The translations under genes and the position numbers were made by a program. A stretch of 45,724 bases of DNA from Nemertoderma westbladi. Lineage: Eukaryota; Xenacoelomorpha; Nemertodermatida; Nemertodermatidae. The notes below the pieces were generated by a model. The model had not been told where the DNA came from. It did not search any database and was given only the letters and a program-made list of their open reading frames with translations. Numbering within the stretch: position 1 is the first letter of the stretch; each line of letters opens with the position of its first letter. Location: contig JAUCBJ010000869.1 in NCBI GenBank assembly GCA_032718475.1, forward strand, positions 1 to 45,724, given 5' to 3'. This document shows positions 1 through 11,249 of this stretch, piece after piece.

Positions 1-1295
1 ACATTCTGACAGTAAGATGGTAGGTAGTAATTTTGAATTTGTGTTAGGTACTATAATACTTTTTATAACTAGTAAATAAATGTAAAAGTATAATTTAATT
101 CTCATTTGTATTTATTTGTCTGGAATAATAATTTAAGAGTCATGCCATGGTACTGTAGCTACAGTAGTAAAGTTTATTAGTTAGTTAAAGTAGTTTAGTA
201 CTTATTTTACTAGCTAGTTATTTTATACAAAATATAGGTGGCTGTCAAAATACAGTTTTTGCTATTCATAAATGTAAATTATACACATTTTTAATGAATT
301 TAATATAAGATAATCATATCTGATTTATTTTATGATTAATAATTGATACGGTAATCATTAAGGACCAGTTTATCGTGTTATTAATCTTACTTGTTTCTAT
401 TAATATTTCTTGATCATTTCTAGAGCATCCAAAATATTTCTAGATTAATATTTTTATTAGTCTTCTCTTTATCTTGATTATATGGCAATTTTCTAAATAA
501 ATGGGGACGTCATATACAAAAATATTCATTTGTAATTTTAAATTTAATTTAATTTAAACAGCCAAAGCTGAAAGCCATCTTAGCGAACAATTATATTTAT
601 TTATACTGTGCCCAGTTATATATTGGCTTCCGACAAACTGACACGGTACCGGACTACTGTGTTTTGCCCCCCCCCCCCCCCCCCCCCGAAAAACATTTTT
701 AAAATAGCTAGTTTTTGTTACTTTTTTTTTAAACTTTCTTTTCTAATTATTTTTTATTAATATTGTTCTATAACAAATAATTGTTGTTCTAGAACAAAAT
801 TAATTAATTAGATATTTTGTTGGTAAAAACTAGTTTTTCTTACTTTTTTGAAAAAATGTACTAGAACATATCATCTATTCATTTTTGTAAAAAGTAATGT
901 TCTAGAACAAACATTTTTTATTAGTGTTAAAAATGTACCTGCTGCGAAAACCACTTAGGCCATGTTCACACTACCGAGTCAAAGTCAAAATAAAATAAAT
1001 ATAGTTAGCTAGCAATAATAAATAATAATCTACTGAATGTAAGTAGTTCGTTGGAAGTGAAGTGCAAAAACATTGAGGCAGTAGTTGCATTGTCATCCAA
1101 TATTGTCTCAGTAGTTTGTCATTATTCTCTGGGATCGAGTTGGGTAATATTACAACGGGATTGCACATTAAAATATATGCAGGTGTTATAGAGAGATTGG
1201 TGGTGAGATGAAATATGATGAATCAGAAAATAACTGCAAAAAAGAAATCAAAAAAGACTTCAGCAAATAAATCATGTATAACTAATTCGGCCTGC
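1..1295. other. AT-rich intergenic DNA
   Basis: I see no gene here. The stretch holds a run of 21 C at 667-687 and several self-complementary GTTCTAGAAC words (about 788 and 901). The short reading frame at 971-1168 on the minus strand is low in complexity and has no recognisable family. Weak LINE-like sequence may lie just before 1296, but I cannot align it. Confidence 0.6.
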
Positions 1296-1304
1296 GTCCT
1301 CAGT

Positions 1305-2854
1305 TAAGAACAATCGTGCCAGTGGAGTAGATGGTGTTCTCCCTGAGGTCTTTAAAATACCTGAGTGTTGAAAGCTCATCTATCCCATCATAGTAGACAT
1401 GTACCGTACAACAAGAGTCCCACAAGAAATTAAAACAAATAAGTTGGTGCCAGTTCCCAAGAAGGGCAACCTAACACTCTATGGTTCTTTTCGGGGAATC
1501 TCATTGATCTCGATTGCTGCAAAGCTATACAATAGAATTCTATTAAATCGCATCAGGGATCCCATTGAGAGACTGCTCCGTGGAAATCAGAATGGGTTCC
1601 GTAAAGGGCGTGGGACCATGGAGCCCATTTTGGCACTTAGAAGGATAATTGAGGAGTTATCAAAAAAGAAAGACAGGCATCTGGCTGTTATCTTTATTGA
1701 CTTCTTCAAGGCCTTTGATTCAGTCTCTCGCTCACGTATGTTCAGCATACTTTCATTATATGGGATTCCTGATGAAATTATTGCAGCAATCAGATCAGTA
1801 TACGATGGTTCGACAACATTTGTGTCTACTGTTGACGGTGACACAGAACCATTTGAAGTGTTATGGGGCGTCCTTCAGGGAGACACACTTGCACCATTCT
1901 TGTTCATAATTGTTGTTGACTATGTTCTACGCATGTCCTTAGATCGTCATAATGGTGATGGGGTGATGATAACTCCACCTACTGTCTCCAGAAGTCGAGG
2001 AAATCCTGCCAAGTACAGTACCTAACTGATCTAGACTTTGCTGATGACTTAGGAGTACTCTCAGAATCACTAGAGGGAGCCCAACGGTTCCTCAGTTCAT
2101 TAGAACATGCTGCTTCTAGTGTTGGTCTTTTTATTAACTCCAGAAAGACCAAAATTTTTGACAGTTAACTTTGAAATTCCTCAGCAAGTCTCTGATCGGA
2201 TGAGCATAAGCTCAAAGATGGTATGCTTGAGCATGTGGATGACTTCTGTTACCTGGGATCATGGATCCGGAAGTCAGGTGAGGACCTTCGAATACGTAAG
2301 GGAAAGGCATGGGCAGCCTTGAATAGGCTTTCCAGGATTTGGAAGTCACCGAGAATTAATCGGAAACTTAAGGTCCGGTTATTTAGAGCAGCAGTAGTTC
2401 CAGTACTCCTCTATGGAAGTCCATGCTGGACTCTAACTGCTGAGGACACCAAATCTCTGGACGGCACATTCACAAGAATGCTACGCCGGGTTCATTGTGT
2501 CAAGTTCAATGCACACATCTCCAACCAGGCACTATATAACATTGGAGGTGTCTCTTTGGTTCCCCCAAGCTTGACACTAGAACAAAATCGCCTCCGCTTT
2601 GCAGGACATTGCTTTCGCCGTGAGGACCAGCCAGTGCATAATCTTGTACTTTGGCAGCCTCATGGATTGAATAAGCATGGTGGACAGCCCATGACTTTCT
2701 TGAGACGCATCTTAAAGGACACTGGCCTTGAAGATGCGGATGATCTAACAAATGTCATGGGTGATAGGGAGTTGTGGCGGTGCAATTTTGTCGATAAGCC
2801 GGCACAGCATTCTTAAAAATGCAGCTGCAATGCAGAATGCCGATCCTAGTAGTA
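1305..2854 (+). mobile_element. LINE copy 1, 5'-truncated and frameshifted
   Basis: This is a non-LTR retrotransposon remnant. It starts in the N-terminal part of the reverse transcriptase (a GVDGVLPEVFK-like block just before 1399), runs through GFRKGRG, the DFFKAFDSV catalytic block and GVLQGDTLAPFLF, and ends in the thumb and C-terminal tail, with a final (AGT)n run. A 9-bp direct repeat GTCCTCAGT at 1296-1304 and 2855-2863 brackets it, as expected for target-primed insertion with 5' truncation. Compared with copy 2 (about 14241-15912) it has a 4-base insertion near 2015, a 6-base in-frame loss near 2050, and +1 and -1 shifts near 2157 and 2215, plus an early stop near 1369. It keeps the FADD catalytic motif (about 2037-2048). 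The endonuclease domain is absent. The clade was not assigned. Confidence 0.88.
1399..2816 (+). pseudogene. Broken LINE reverse transcriptase (copy 1)
   Basis: Two main open stretches carry the protein: 1399-2025 (fingers and palm up to the insertion at about 2015) and 2223-2816 (thumb and C-terminal tail). The FADD box lies between them in another frame. The reading frame therefore cannot give a full enzyme. The C-terminal half contains the LGSWIRKSGEDLRIRKGKAW-like segment and ends in a region rich in R, W and C that is shared with copies 2 and 3. The family would copy its RNA into DNA at a nicked target; this copy is dead. Confidence 0.85.
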
Positions 2855-2863
2855 GTCCTCAGT

Positions 2864-3884
2864 AATTATACGATTTATTTGCTTCAGGTTTTATAACCGT
2901 ATATCACCTTCTGGGACAGGCGATAATCTCTGTATATTATGGGATATATCAAGCAATATGGGGGCATTTGTTAGTCTGCCACCTACACATATCAGACTGT
3001 CGATCATGGTACTAGAAAACTTATCAAGAAGATGCAACTTAGGTTCATGTACCAACATTGATTTTTGTCAGGTTGGTCGTGTGCTCAGATTGATCAGACG
3101 AATTAACTGCTAATTAGTTAATTAGTCAAAGTAGGTACCAAGAACGCTATATTCTGAGTTGTTTGCATGGTTTTCTAAATATAACTATGAAGAACAAAGT
3201 CTCTCTCCGTGTCCCAACTTACATCTGAAGTTTTGGTCTCTGGGAGGTTGTCCTTGCTTGTGTTTGTCCCCTTCTAAGGGAATAGTCTGTAAAAAGTCTT
3301 GAGAATTACTCTTGAACTTCGTCAGATGAAATCTACCCAGTTTTAAGCAGTCTACAGTACCCGCGGTAACTTCTACCGCGTCTTATACAGTACAATAAAG
3401 ATAAAATATTGTCATCCATATAGATGTCATTCATCATGTTTCATATAACTGCCAGAGAAAATTTGTCACAGTTGTCATGTGCTGTATTAGCGACTTACAA
3501 TAAGCGACAATAAGCAATAAGCGACTTACAAGGAACAAGCATTAGAAGGACTGGAAATGAGATCAAACGCTTGTATTGTCATTGGCTGTCAAAGTTACCT
3601 GAGATGATGGAGCGGGTACTGGAGCGGATAGAATTGGGTTAGGTAGAATCGGATAGGTTGGATTGCGCAGCAGTGCGGCAAGCATTGGCCACCGCACGCC
3701 GAGGAGATCCAGGCGCTGCATCGTCGGAAGAGCCAACCTTTTGAAGCAGTTCTTCATGTATACCAACATACACATGGATGCTGTTAGTTAGGCCTTCCAG
3801 TTGCAGTTTTAACACAATGCGGCTGCCCTGACCTTCAATGTGCCGTATGGTAGTGACAGTGGATAGCTAATCACTTCCATATGA
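2864..3884. other. Intergenic DNA between LINE copy 1 and a LINE fragment
   Basis: No supported gene. Short frames on both strands (for example 3563-3775, minus) have no recognisable motif. GC-richer sequence at about 3590-3830 could be worn repeat DNA, but I cannot assign it. Confidence 0.5.
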
Positions 3885-4020
3885 TGCCTCTTAAAGGTTA
3901 CTGGCTTTGAAGATGTGGATATTCTCGCGAAAGTCATGGGGGATAGAGTTGAGGCGGTGCAATTTTGTTGACCATAGTTGACCATAATTTTGCAGCCATA
4001 GCATTCTTAATGCACGCTGC
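3885..4020 (+). mobile_element. Worn 3' end of the same LINE family
   Basis: The sequence parallels the 3' end of LINE copies 1 and 2: TTAAAGG..ACTGG.TTGAAGATG, then a GGTGCAATTTTGT block, then GCATTCTTAA near the 3' untranslated region. It differs by many substitutions and a short duplication (TTGACCATA repeated), so it is an old fragment. No reading frame survives. Confidence 0.6.
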
Positions 4021-4632
4021 AACAAAGCAAGCAAATTGTAGATTGCATGGCGGTGGCAAAAATTGTTTGGTTAAACCATCATAGTATCTGAATGAGCAGT
4101 GGCAATGCATCATCAGCAGGACAATAATAGATAGATGTAATACCAATATCAAATCCATTCTTAACATAAAATAAATACAAATAAGTTCAGTAGCGGTAAC
4201 TGATATTTATTTTAGTTACTAAGAGAATAACCAATGAACTTGCAGTGTTACAAAACAGCTTGAATTTTCGATGTTTGTAATTTTGGGTTTAAAAATCATT
4301 AGAGAGCAATATAATTATTCTCTGTGGTTTTTTGACATGCTATTTCACATTACACCAACAAAAACTGGAAAAACATTTTCCGATTCACCAACCCCTTTGT
4401 CCGGTATCATATTGAACCCAGACGAATTGGGGTCTGGACTTTTCGGACCCAATAAATGGGAACCGCCCGGACAATTGTGAACAATAGACAATTGGATCAA
4501 TATGATTTTGTTGTGACAGAAAGACAAACAATTTAACAGAATTATATATACACAGTAGTATAATATATAGGGTATTGTATTAGTATTAGTGTATATATAT
4601 AGTATTAATAAGTTGTCAAACACTATAACAGA
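4021..4632. other. Region upstream of the neprilysin gene
   Basis: No gene seen. It contains a small inverted repeat around 4418-4441 (CCAGAC...GTCTGG) and AT-rich, TATATA-bearing sequence at about 4540-4600 that could hold the promoter of the downstream gene. An in-frame TAA lies a few codons before the ATG at 4633, which supports that start. Confidence 0.4.
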
Positions 4633-6975
4633 ATGACATCGCAATTAAGTTCAATCAAAGTCAAGGAATATAATGACAGCCAACAGGTTGAGAGACTAAA
4701 AGTTGAAATTCCCGATGAGGATAGGGTAGAGATAAACATTCCCAAATGTTCTAGCCCCATTGTGCGACGCTATTTTACTCTAAGGAATCTATTAATTGGG
4801 ATAATTTTACTTCTGGTACTGATAGTAGCAGCATTAATTATCGTTCTCGCCATTGGAGGCTCAAGTAGTGAGGCATTATGTCTGACCCCCGAGTGCATTT
4901 ACATGGCATCCTCCATCTGGGCTAATATGAACACCTCGGTCGATCCCTGCCAGGATTTCTACAACTATGCATGTGGGGGCTGGATCAATAAGAACCCCAT
5001 TCCACCCGATATAATGGTATGGAGTCCAATGAATAAGAAAGAGTTCGAAACCAAGATATATCTAAAGTCTATGTTGGATGAAATAACGGCCAGAGGGAAT
5101 TATACCAACGAGGATGATGCAATAGGTAAAGCTCATAGATATTATCTCTCCTGTATGGATGAAAGTGCAAAAGTCAAGTTGGGTGGAAAACCCTTGAGAG
5201 AGATAATCCAAAACAACTTTAAGAACTTGGAATCGCCCGGGTCTGAGTCTAATGGTAGTACATCGAAGGAAGAGTTAACAGATCTGCTAAAAACGATGTT
5301 CACTAACTTACCAATGCTGGGAATGGAACCACCTGGTCCGCCTCTAATAGTTGTGGGTTCATCTCCAGACATTAAGGACACTGATGTTCAAGTAATCAAC
5401 ATTTTCAAAGGATCTTTGCTTGTGAATCAACCCCTATTATATATAAATAAATCCATAGATAACGACACAACATTGACTAACCTATTTATTTATATGACGG
5501 ATTTGTCCGTGAAAGCCGGGCTCAATGCCACAATCTTTAATACAACAATGCGAAAAGCTCTGGAGTTCGAGATGGAATTAGCCGAGTTAAGCCAAGTCCA
5601 TCTTTTGACCCAAACCACCCCCGAGCTTGAAAGAAACTATCGCAAAATGTCAGTCGAAGATATTCAGAAAGAAGCTCCCGTTGTTAACTGGCTGGATTTA
5701 TTGCAACATTTATATAGTCCCTTTAGTTATACGATAACACCAAAGGAAGTAGTTATTGTGTATTCCTTGGAATATTTGAATGGTTTAATTGAAATTATGA
5801 ATCATACTGATTCAGTTGTAGTCGAACATTACATGTTGTTCAGATTTATGGATGCCCAGGTTAAATATCTTTCTGATGATTTAATATACTTAAGGAAACA
5901 TTATGTAGGCCCAAGTACCTATGACCAGGGACCAAAGTGGAATGGTTGTCTCCAACAAACAGAGAATAGTTTCCCTTATGCCATTGGAGCTTTGTTTGTA
6001 GAGAGACGATTTGATAAGGATAGCAAGGAAGCCGCTTCAAAGATGATTGATGGAATCCGAGATGCTTTCATAGAGAATCTACCACAGGTGGCCTGGCTCG
6101 ATGCCGATACATTGAACAAAGCCGAGGGAAAAGCCGAGATGGTGGGGAAGCTAATTGGATACCCGGACATTATTCTCGATAGATCCTCCCTAAATGAGAA
6201 ATATAAGTCTTTGGAAATGAAAGAAGATGAATTCTTTAATAACAGTTTGAAATTAATGAAATTTGCAGTGGAAAATAACTTGATTAAGCTGCGGGAATCG
6301 TTTGAAGATAGAGATCCCTGGGATATCGGAATACCTGGACTTGGCCCAGCCTCCGTTAATGCGTTATACATTCCTTTATTCAACGAAATGGTGTACCCCG
6401 CCGCCATTCTCCAGACCCCGTTCTACGATAAATCGTTCCACAAGGCGCTTAACTTTGGTAGAATTGGGTCGATCATGGGACATGAGTTGATTCACGGTTT
6501 CGACTCCAATGGACGAAAATTCGATGCCAAAGGGAACCTACGCCGATGGTGGAGCAACAATTCGATCTCAAAGTTCGAGAAACAGGCAGACTGTATGAGG
6601 GAGCAGTACAGTGCCTATACAGTGCATGGAGAAAATGTTAACGGCAACTTAACGCTGGGCGAGAACATCGCGGATAATGGTGGTTTAAAGAGTTCCTTCC
6701 TCGCCTACCGAACCTGGGTGGAACAGAACGGTGAAGAGAAACAGCTGCCTGCCCTGCACCTTAATAACGAGCAGTTGTTTTTCCTCAGCTTCGCACAGAA
6801 TTGGTGCTACTCGGCTACCAAGGGGGTGGCCAGATATTATCTAATAGCCGATAATCACAGCCCAGAAAATTGGCGTGTGGTCGGCAGTTTGTCCAACTCT
6901 AACGAATTCAGCGAGGTTTATAGTTGTCCCAAAGACAGCCCGATGAATCCTACCAAAAAATGTACCGTCTGGTAA
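4633..6975 (+). CDS. Neprilysin-like M13 zinc metallopeptidase
   Basis: A 780-residue type II membrane ectopeptidase of the M13 family, which cleaves small peptides on the outer cell surface. The cytoplasmic tail is residues 1 to about 52, followed by one membrane segment at about 53-75 and then the cysteine-rich start of the ectodomain (CLTPEC, then DPCQDFYNYACGGW). Substrate-binding NALY is at about 576. The zinc site is HELIH at 617-621 with the third ligand and catalytic partners in GENIADNGG at about 676-684. The chain ends in KKCTVW, matching the C..W end of the family. Length and motif order are normal for neprilysin/ECE proteins, and all key catalytic residues are present. The gene is a single exon, whereas vertebrate homologues have many introns. 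An in-frame stop just upstream supports the start. Which M13 paralogue it is cannot be told from sequence alone. Confidence 0.95.
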   Translation: MTSQLSSIKVKEYNDSQQVERLKVEIPDEDRVEINIPKCSSPIVRRYFTLRNLLIGIILLLVLIVAALIIVLAIGGSSSEALCLTPECIYMASSIWANMNTSVDPCQDFYNYACGGWINKNPIPPDIMVWSPMNKKEFETKIYLKSMLDEITARGNYTNEDDAIGKAHRYYLSCMDESAKVKLGGKPLREIIQNNFKNLESPGSESNGSTSKEELTDLLKTMFTNLPMLGMEPPGPPLIVVGSSPDIKDTDVQVINIFKGSLLVNQPLLYINKSIDNDTTLTNLFIYMTDLSVKAGLNATIFNTTMRKALEFEMELAELSQVHLLTQTTPELERNYRKMSVEDIQKEAPVVNWLDLLQHLYSPFSYTITPKEVVIVYSLEYLNGLIEIMNHTDSVVVEHYMLFRFMDAQVKYLSDDLIYLRKHYVGPSTYDQGPKWNGCLQQTENSFPYAIGALFVERRFDKDSKEAASKMIDGIRDAFIENLPQVAWLDADTLNKAEGKAEMVGKLIGYPDIILDRSSLNEKYKSLEMKEDEFFNNSLKLMKFAVENNLIKLRESFEDRDPWDIGIPGLGPASVNALYIPLFNEMVYPAAILQTPFYDKSFHKALNFGRIGSIMGHELIHGFDSNGRKFDAKGNLRRWWSNNSISKFEKQADCMREQYSAYTVHGENVNGNLTLGENIADNGGLKSSFLAYRTWVEQNGEEKQLPALHLNNEQLFFLSFAQNWCYSATKGVARYYLIADNHSPENWRVVGSLSNSNEFSEVYSCPKDSPMNPTKKCTVW

Positions 6976-7108
6976 TATGTAGTTCATCCATTCCAGAAAC
7001 CACTGAGTAGAGGACATTAATTATACATTTTCATTCTTTGATTTAATTGCATCAGTTGACTCAGTTAGCCCTGTATGTATAGGTAACTGTTTGCTCATCG
7101 GCAAATTA

Positions 7109-7114
7109 AATAAA
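7109..7114 (+). promoter_or_regulatory. Poly(A) signal of the neprilysin gene
   Basis: An AATAAA hexamer lies about 135 bases after the stop codon, in AT-rich sequence. Position and sequence suit a polyadenylation signal; no transcript evidence is available. Confidence 0.55.
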
Positions 7115-8025
7115 CGTTGCAATTACATTTATTTTCAAATTTTTAAAGTTAAAAAAAGTTACTTGCTGTATAGTATTGTAGTGTAGTTATACAGTATTGT
7201 AGTGTCCATACTGTATAGTATGGCGCTACACTTGAAAAATTGTAATTTTATAATATTTAATATAAATTTTGGTCACCTAACCTCGCAGCAACTTGGTTAT
7301 ATTTGCATTGACTTACACATATAGTCTTATAGAAAATTTAATTCTCATTCACCGATTTGTTTTTAGCAATTGGTTTTAACTTTATTATCGCAATGTGTAA
7401 ATCGCATTGCTAAAGCTTTAGTATTATTAGTATTATTAATGTACAGTACAGTAAGTACGTAATGACTCTACCATCCTGATTGGCTCTTTAGACCGTACAG
7501 GTAGTAAAGGTAACCCTACCTACCCTTTTGATGTATTATACTGTATTAGAAATTTTTTATTAATTGTAAGAATATCAAATTAAAATTTACAATCAATTAG
7601 AAAAAAAATACAAAACGAGGTTAAAGAAACTATACAGTAATTTTTTTATTTTGTCAATTTAATAATTAATATTATATATTTCGGTAATTACTATTTCGTT
7701 TCTGTACTGCCAAATATGTTTTCTTTTTTTAATTCTGTTATGCTATCACTGAAGTTACACCATAACATTGCGCACAATTAGAAGGGGTTATTTAATGTAA
7801 ATGTACAGTGTGAGATTTGTGTTTGTTGGTTTTTTATAATTTGTTAGTTATTATATGTTTTTTTTATATATATGTTATATATATTCATTGTATATTTATT
7901 GTATATTTAATTGTATATTAGGCGGTATAATGTGTTCTGTAATGACAATGCAAAGAAAACTTAATGTTGTTTTATCTGATTTTTATGCAACATATTCAAC
8001 ATTATCGGAAATACTGTATTTAAAA
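7115..8025. other. AT-rich intergenic DNA
   Basis: No gene seen. A short run of repeated TACAGTATTGTAGTG-like words lies at about 7165-7225. The rest is low-complexity AT sequence. Confidence 0.5.
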
Positions 8026-8029
8026 ATAC

Positions 8030-8310
8030 AGGTACCTGCCCACCCCACCCCCGACCCCCGCAAAATTGAAACAGAGATAGTTTCACGCAACTCCTCCTCG
8101 GTGGGTAAGAATTTTTATATTTGCTTTCATTTTTAGCATTTAAATAAGCATTTAAAAAAAGGTGTTATTCTTCAAATGAAAGAGATTTGTTGGGACTGTC
8201 ATGGATTTGAAATATTTAATACAATCTAAATTTCGTTGTAAAATAGCTGCGATATGGGCGTTTGAAAGTTGCATGGTTTTGCACGAGCAGGGCGAGGCTA
8301 TTGGAATATT
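8030..8310. repeat. Diverged copy of the foldback inner repeat
   Basis: The sequence GGTACCTGCC, a C-rich stretch, AAACAGAGATAGTTTCAC, then CTCCTCCT.G.TGGGT and GAATTTTTAT matches in the same order the inner part of the foldback element at 13334-13450, and its mirror image at 16030-16150. Later words (TTATTCTTCAAA, AAATAGCTG, TTGCATG) also recur in that element's central palindrome. It is therefore a separate, older member of the same repeat family, found alone here. I cannot set its exact ends. Confidence 0.6.
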
Positions 8311-9849
8311 CTAAATTAGGAAAATAATAGAAAACATATGAAAAACCCTGTAAAACACCCGGAAAACAGTGAAATTATTGATCAGCAGGAAATTTACCAC
8401 TCATGTACTACTGTAGCTGCTAAAGATAAATTGAAAGTCTACAGTACTTCTACGCAGAAAGCATTTTTGGCGGCCAACCAACGAACAGTAACAATCAGCA
8501 TGAAGGTCACCACCGTCCTTGTTTTAGTGGTCGGCCAGTAGAGACAGTACGGTCAGTATTGCTCTATTCTGGTATTACAGTACTGTAGTGTATTCCAAGT
8601 ATTGTTTGTTAGTGTTGGATCCTGTCATCTGCTACTGTAAATGTTGAATAGTTAAAGTGCTGAATTTGCGGTATTTAGTATTAATTAAGAATACCATTAA
8701 TATCATAAAACCATACTGACGATACTGCTCTAGCTATTGCATCTGTGCTGCCAGTTTGACACCAGCATGCCACTGCACTACAACAGTATAACCGGGCCTC
8801 ATGATGTCTTTATACAGTATTAGATACCATAACTCCTGTACATCCAACCTTAACAATAACTGAATACTGAAACATACACTACAGTATGAAAAACCAGAAT
8901 TCAGCAATAGCTTTGCTGTGCCTCTACCCGCTGACCTGTAAAACAAGGATCGTGCTGCACTACATGCGATTGGTTACTGTACCTTGGTTGCCCGGCGACA
9001 ATACTTTCTGCCTAGTATTAGACTCTTTCAATTTATTGCTTAGCAGCATTTATTTATAGGTAAAATTTAATGCTGATTATTTTTTCCACTGTTTTCCGGA
9101 GGGTTTATATTGTTTTCCCTATGTTTTACGGTGATTATTTATGGTGTGCTATGCGAGGAGGAGTATGTACAGTACAAGATATCCGTGACAAATTCAGTGG
9201 GAAAAAGAGCGCTGCCTAAATTGGTAACTTGCTACTGTAACTTCACTATTATTATTACCAATATTATTAGTACTGTATTACCAATATGTACAAATACACA
9301 CAATTCTGCAATCTGTAGTTGTTTTGCTACCACTACTGTAGGTACTACAGTAACTATTATATATATATATACTATTAGAGTAACTGTAATAAACTGGTTT
9401 GTTAAGGAAGAAAATTCAATCTTAATTTAATGACAAATTAAATCAATAAATGCAATTATAAAAAAACATAATATTTTATATTTCTTCAGGTTTCTTAAAT
9501 AAGTCACACAGTAGCGAAGTTAGTAAGTTAATTACTGAACACTTAAACATAAAGTTTTTTTTCCATCAATTTAAATATTATTCGACATTATTACTGATAA
9601 TGTATAATGCCCTGGTTTCTTGTCTGGAGAAATCAGAAGAATCATCAATAGTTCTTACGTGTTTTTTTCATCTATAAATAAATTAAAATTATTAAATAAT
9701 AATAGTAGTAATAATAATAAATAATAATAATAACAACAACAGATCGGTAACAGCACACGCTTACACTTCTTTGGACTCTAAAAGAACCAAATTTCAAACT
9801 GAAAACATTCGGCGCCCGATCGTTCAGTTATGCAGCTCCAACAGTCTCC
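8311..9849. other. Intergenic DNA with simple repeats
   Basis: No supported gene. Reading frames at 8734-8946 (minus) and 9110-9430 (plus) are low in complexity and match nothing I know. A (TAA)n-like microsatellite is at about 9697-9740. TACTGTA words are frequent. Confidence 0.5.
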
Positions 9850-10850
9850 ATTATTATTATTATTATTATTATTTTCATACAATGTTTATATAGTAAGAAA
9901 CATGTACAACAGAGTAAATACTAGCACAAAGAATTAACAAATACAATTAGGCCTAAGTATAATAAGCAATAATATACACAGAAATTCGTAATAGAAAAGG
10001 CGAAAAAATTCGTATGACTAGTCCCCACACACTGAATTTATAATTAGATCGATCTCATCACGGTTAAAACCCAAATATCGATTTCATTATTGCGGTAATT
10101 AAGAAGTTCTTTAATTAATTGAATAGCGCCCGGATCCCCGTTTTTATACCACTTTCTTGATGCTACCTGCTTGGACATGAGCTTCAGTAAGTTCAACTCT
10201 TGACAAAAGTTTCCAATGCGGCGGAAGTTAACCCCACTGACTGTTCTACAATCCGGCAGAGAGACATTCGCGAGAAATCTGACACATAATTTATTGCTGT
10301 TGAGGAGAGACTGTGCAAAAGAAACAAACCGGCTGCAAATAATTGACATCGGATGCGGAAAAGTACACAAACCCTCCACAATATAACAATGAGTTTTGTA
10401 GGGAAGGTTGTAGACCGTACGGACATTAATATTCCACGCGCGGCCCACACGCTGCGCTCCATCCGACCAGATATCCCACAAACTGCTACCATACAAACAC
10501 ATCGCATATCTTCTTTGTATTTCAAACAAACACGATGGATATGAGAATGAAAATTCCTGGTGTAAACTCCGTAATTTGCCTATAAATTGTCCTCTCTTAC
10601 GAGTCATGTCTTGATCAAAGCTGCAGTTATAATCAACAACATTGCCAAGGTGCATCGCCTTCTTAACCCACGGAAGCTTAACTCCATCAAGTTTAACGTT
10701 ATTACTAGGCTCAGACCAACGTTTTACAAACGGGATACACTTTGATTTGCTTTTTGCTGGGTCACTATCGCGGCTGAATTTTAATTTGTATTTCAAAGAG
10801 AATTCCTCACAATATTGTCAAACTCAAACCGCCACTGATCTGACAATTAT
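9850..10850 (-). mobile_element. LINE 3' part, second family
   Basis: A 5'-truncated non-LTR element on the minus strand. Its tail is an (AAT)n microsatellite at about 9850-9873. Upstream lies a 250-residue open stretch that continues beyond its first methionine to an in-frame CEEFSLKYKLKFS, which matches the end of a reverse transcriptase palm (the C..F...FN..KS type). The 5' break is near 10850. It does not align with LINE copies 1 to 3, so it is another family. The clade (CR1/L2-like or RTE-like) is not settled. Confidence 0.7.
10044..10830 (-). pseudogene. LINE reverse transcriptase C-terminal fragment
   Basis: The 250-residue frame at 10044-10796 carries the segment typical of LINE thumb and C-terminal domains: a H-L-G-x-V-V-D strand, a small helix, then LYGSSLWDIWS and a following N-L-P-Y-K-T-H. 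The reading frame is clean for a fragment, which suggests fairly recent arrival. The polymerase catalytic block and endonuclease are missing, so no activity is expected. It lies just past the 3' end of the IQ-motif gene, on the same strand. Confidence 0.7.
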
Positions 10851-10990
10851 GTACTGCCTTCTAAAAACCGAACTCTTTAATTAATAGGGCTTTTCAAATC
10901 TAAAGTAAACTTTCGGAAACAATCTTTGGAATTTAACAGCGCTTTAGAACCGATACATGGGATTAACCGAGATATACAGTAAGTGCATGA

Positions 10991-10996
10991 TTTATT
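10991..10996 (-). promoter_or_regulatory. Possible poly(A) signal of the IQ-motif gene
   Basis: A minus-strand AATAAA about 100 bases past the stop codon of the last coding exon. A strong CAG|GTAAGT donor-like site lies between stop and signal, at about 11020-11030, so a 3' untranslated intron is also possible. Confidence 0.35.
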
Positions 10997-11092
10997 TATA
11001 TTATTATTATATTATTACTTACCTGATTGCTATTCGTATGATTTATATTACACGATAATAAGTAGATAGTATTATACTTGTCTTCATTCACA

Positions 11093-11249
11093 TTACTCAT
11101 TGCGCTCCTTCCTTACTTCTGGCGCAGAGTATCTTGGCGAATTCTGATTGGTTGTTAGATACGTTGTATCCTCATCTTCGGATGACATACTGTCACCCGT
11201 AGTTTCTCTAGGTCGCATTCTAGAGCTAGTTGGGAGAACGTATTCATAT
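11093..11249 (-). CDS. IQ-motif gene, exon 5
   Basis: After the acceptor ATCTTTCAG the frame set by exon 4 stays open for 52 codons to a TAA stop. It encodes an acidic serine-rich stretch (DSMSSEDEDTTYL) and a basic end (EVRKERNE). That the phase stays open across this join supports the exon. Confidence 0.6.

Noticed and set aside
4345-4644. 99-codon minus-strand frame over the neprilysin start
   Set aside because: Isoleucine- and tyrosine-rich reading of the AT-rich upstream region, antisense to a sure gene.
5976-6407. 143-codon minus-strand frame inside neprilysin
   Set aside because: Antisense shadow of a well-supported coding exon.
9110-9430. 106-codon plus-strand frame
   Set aside because: Low-complexity I/T/V-rich translation of AT-rich and TACTGTA-rich DNA; no motif and no splice context.
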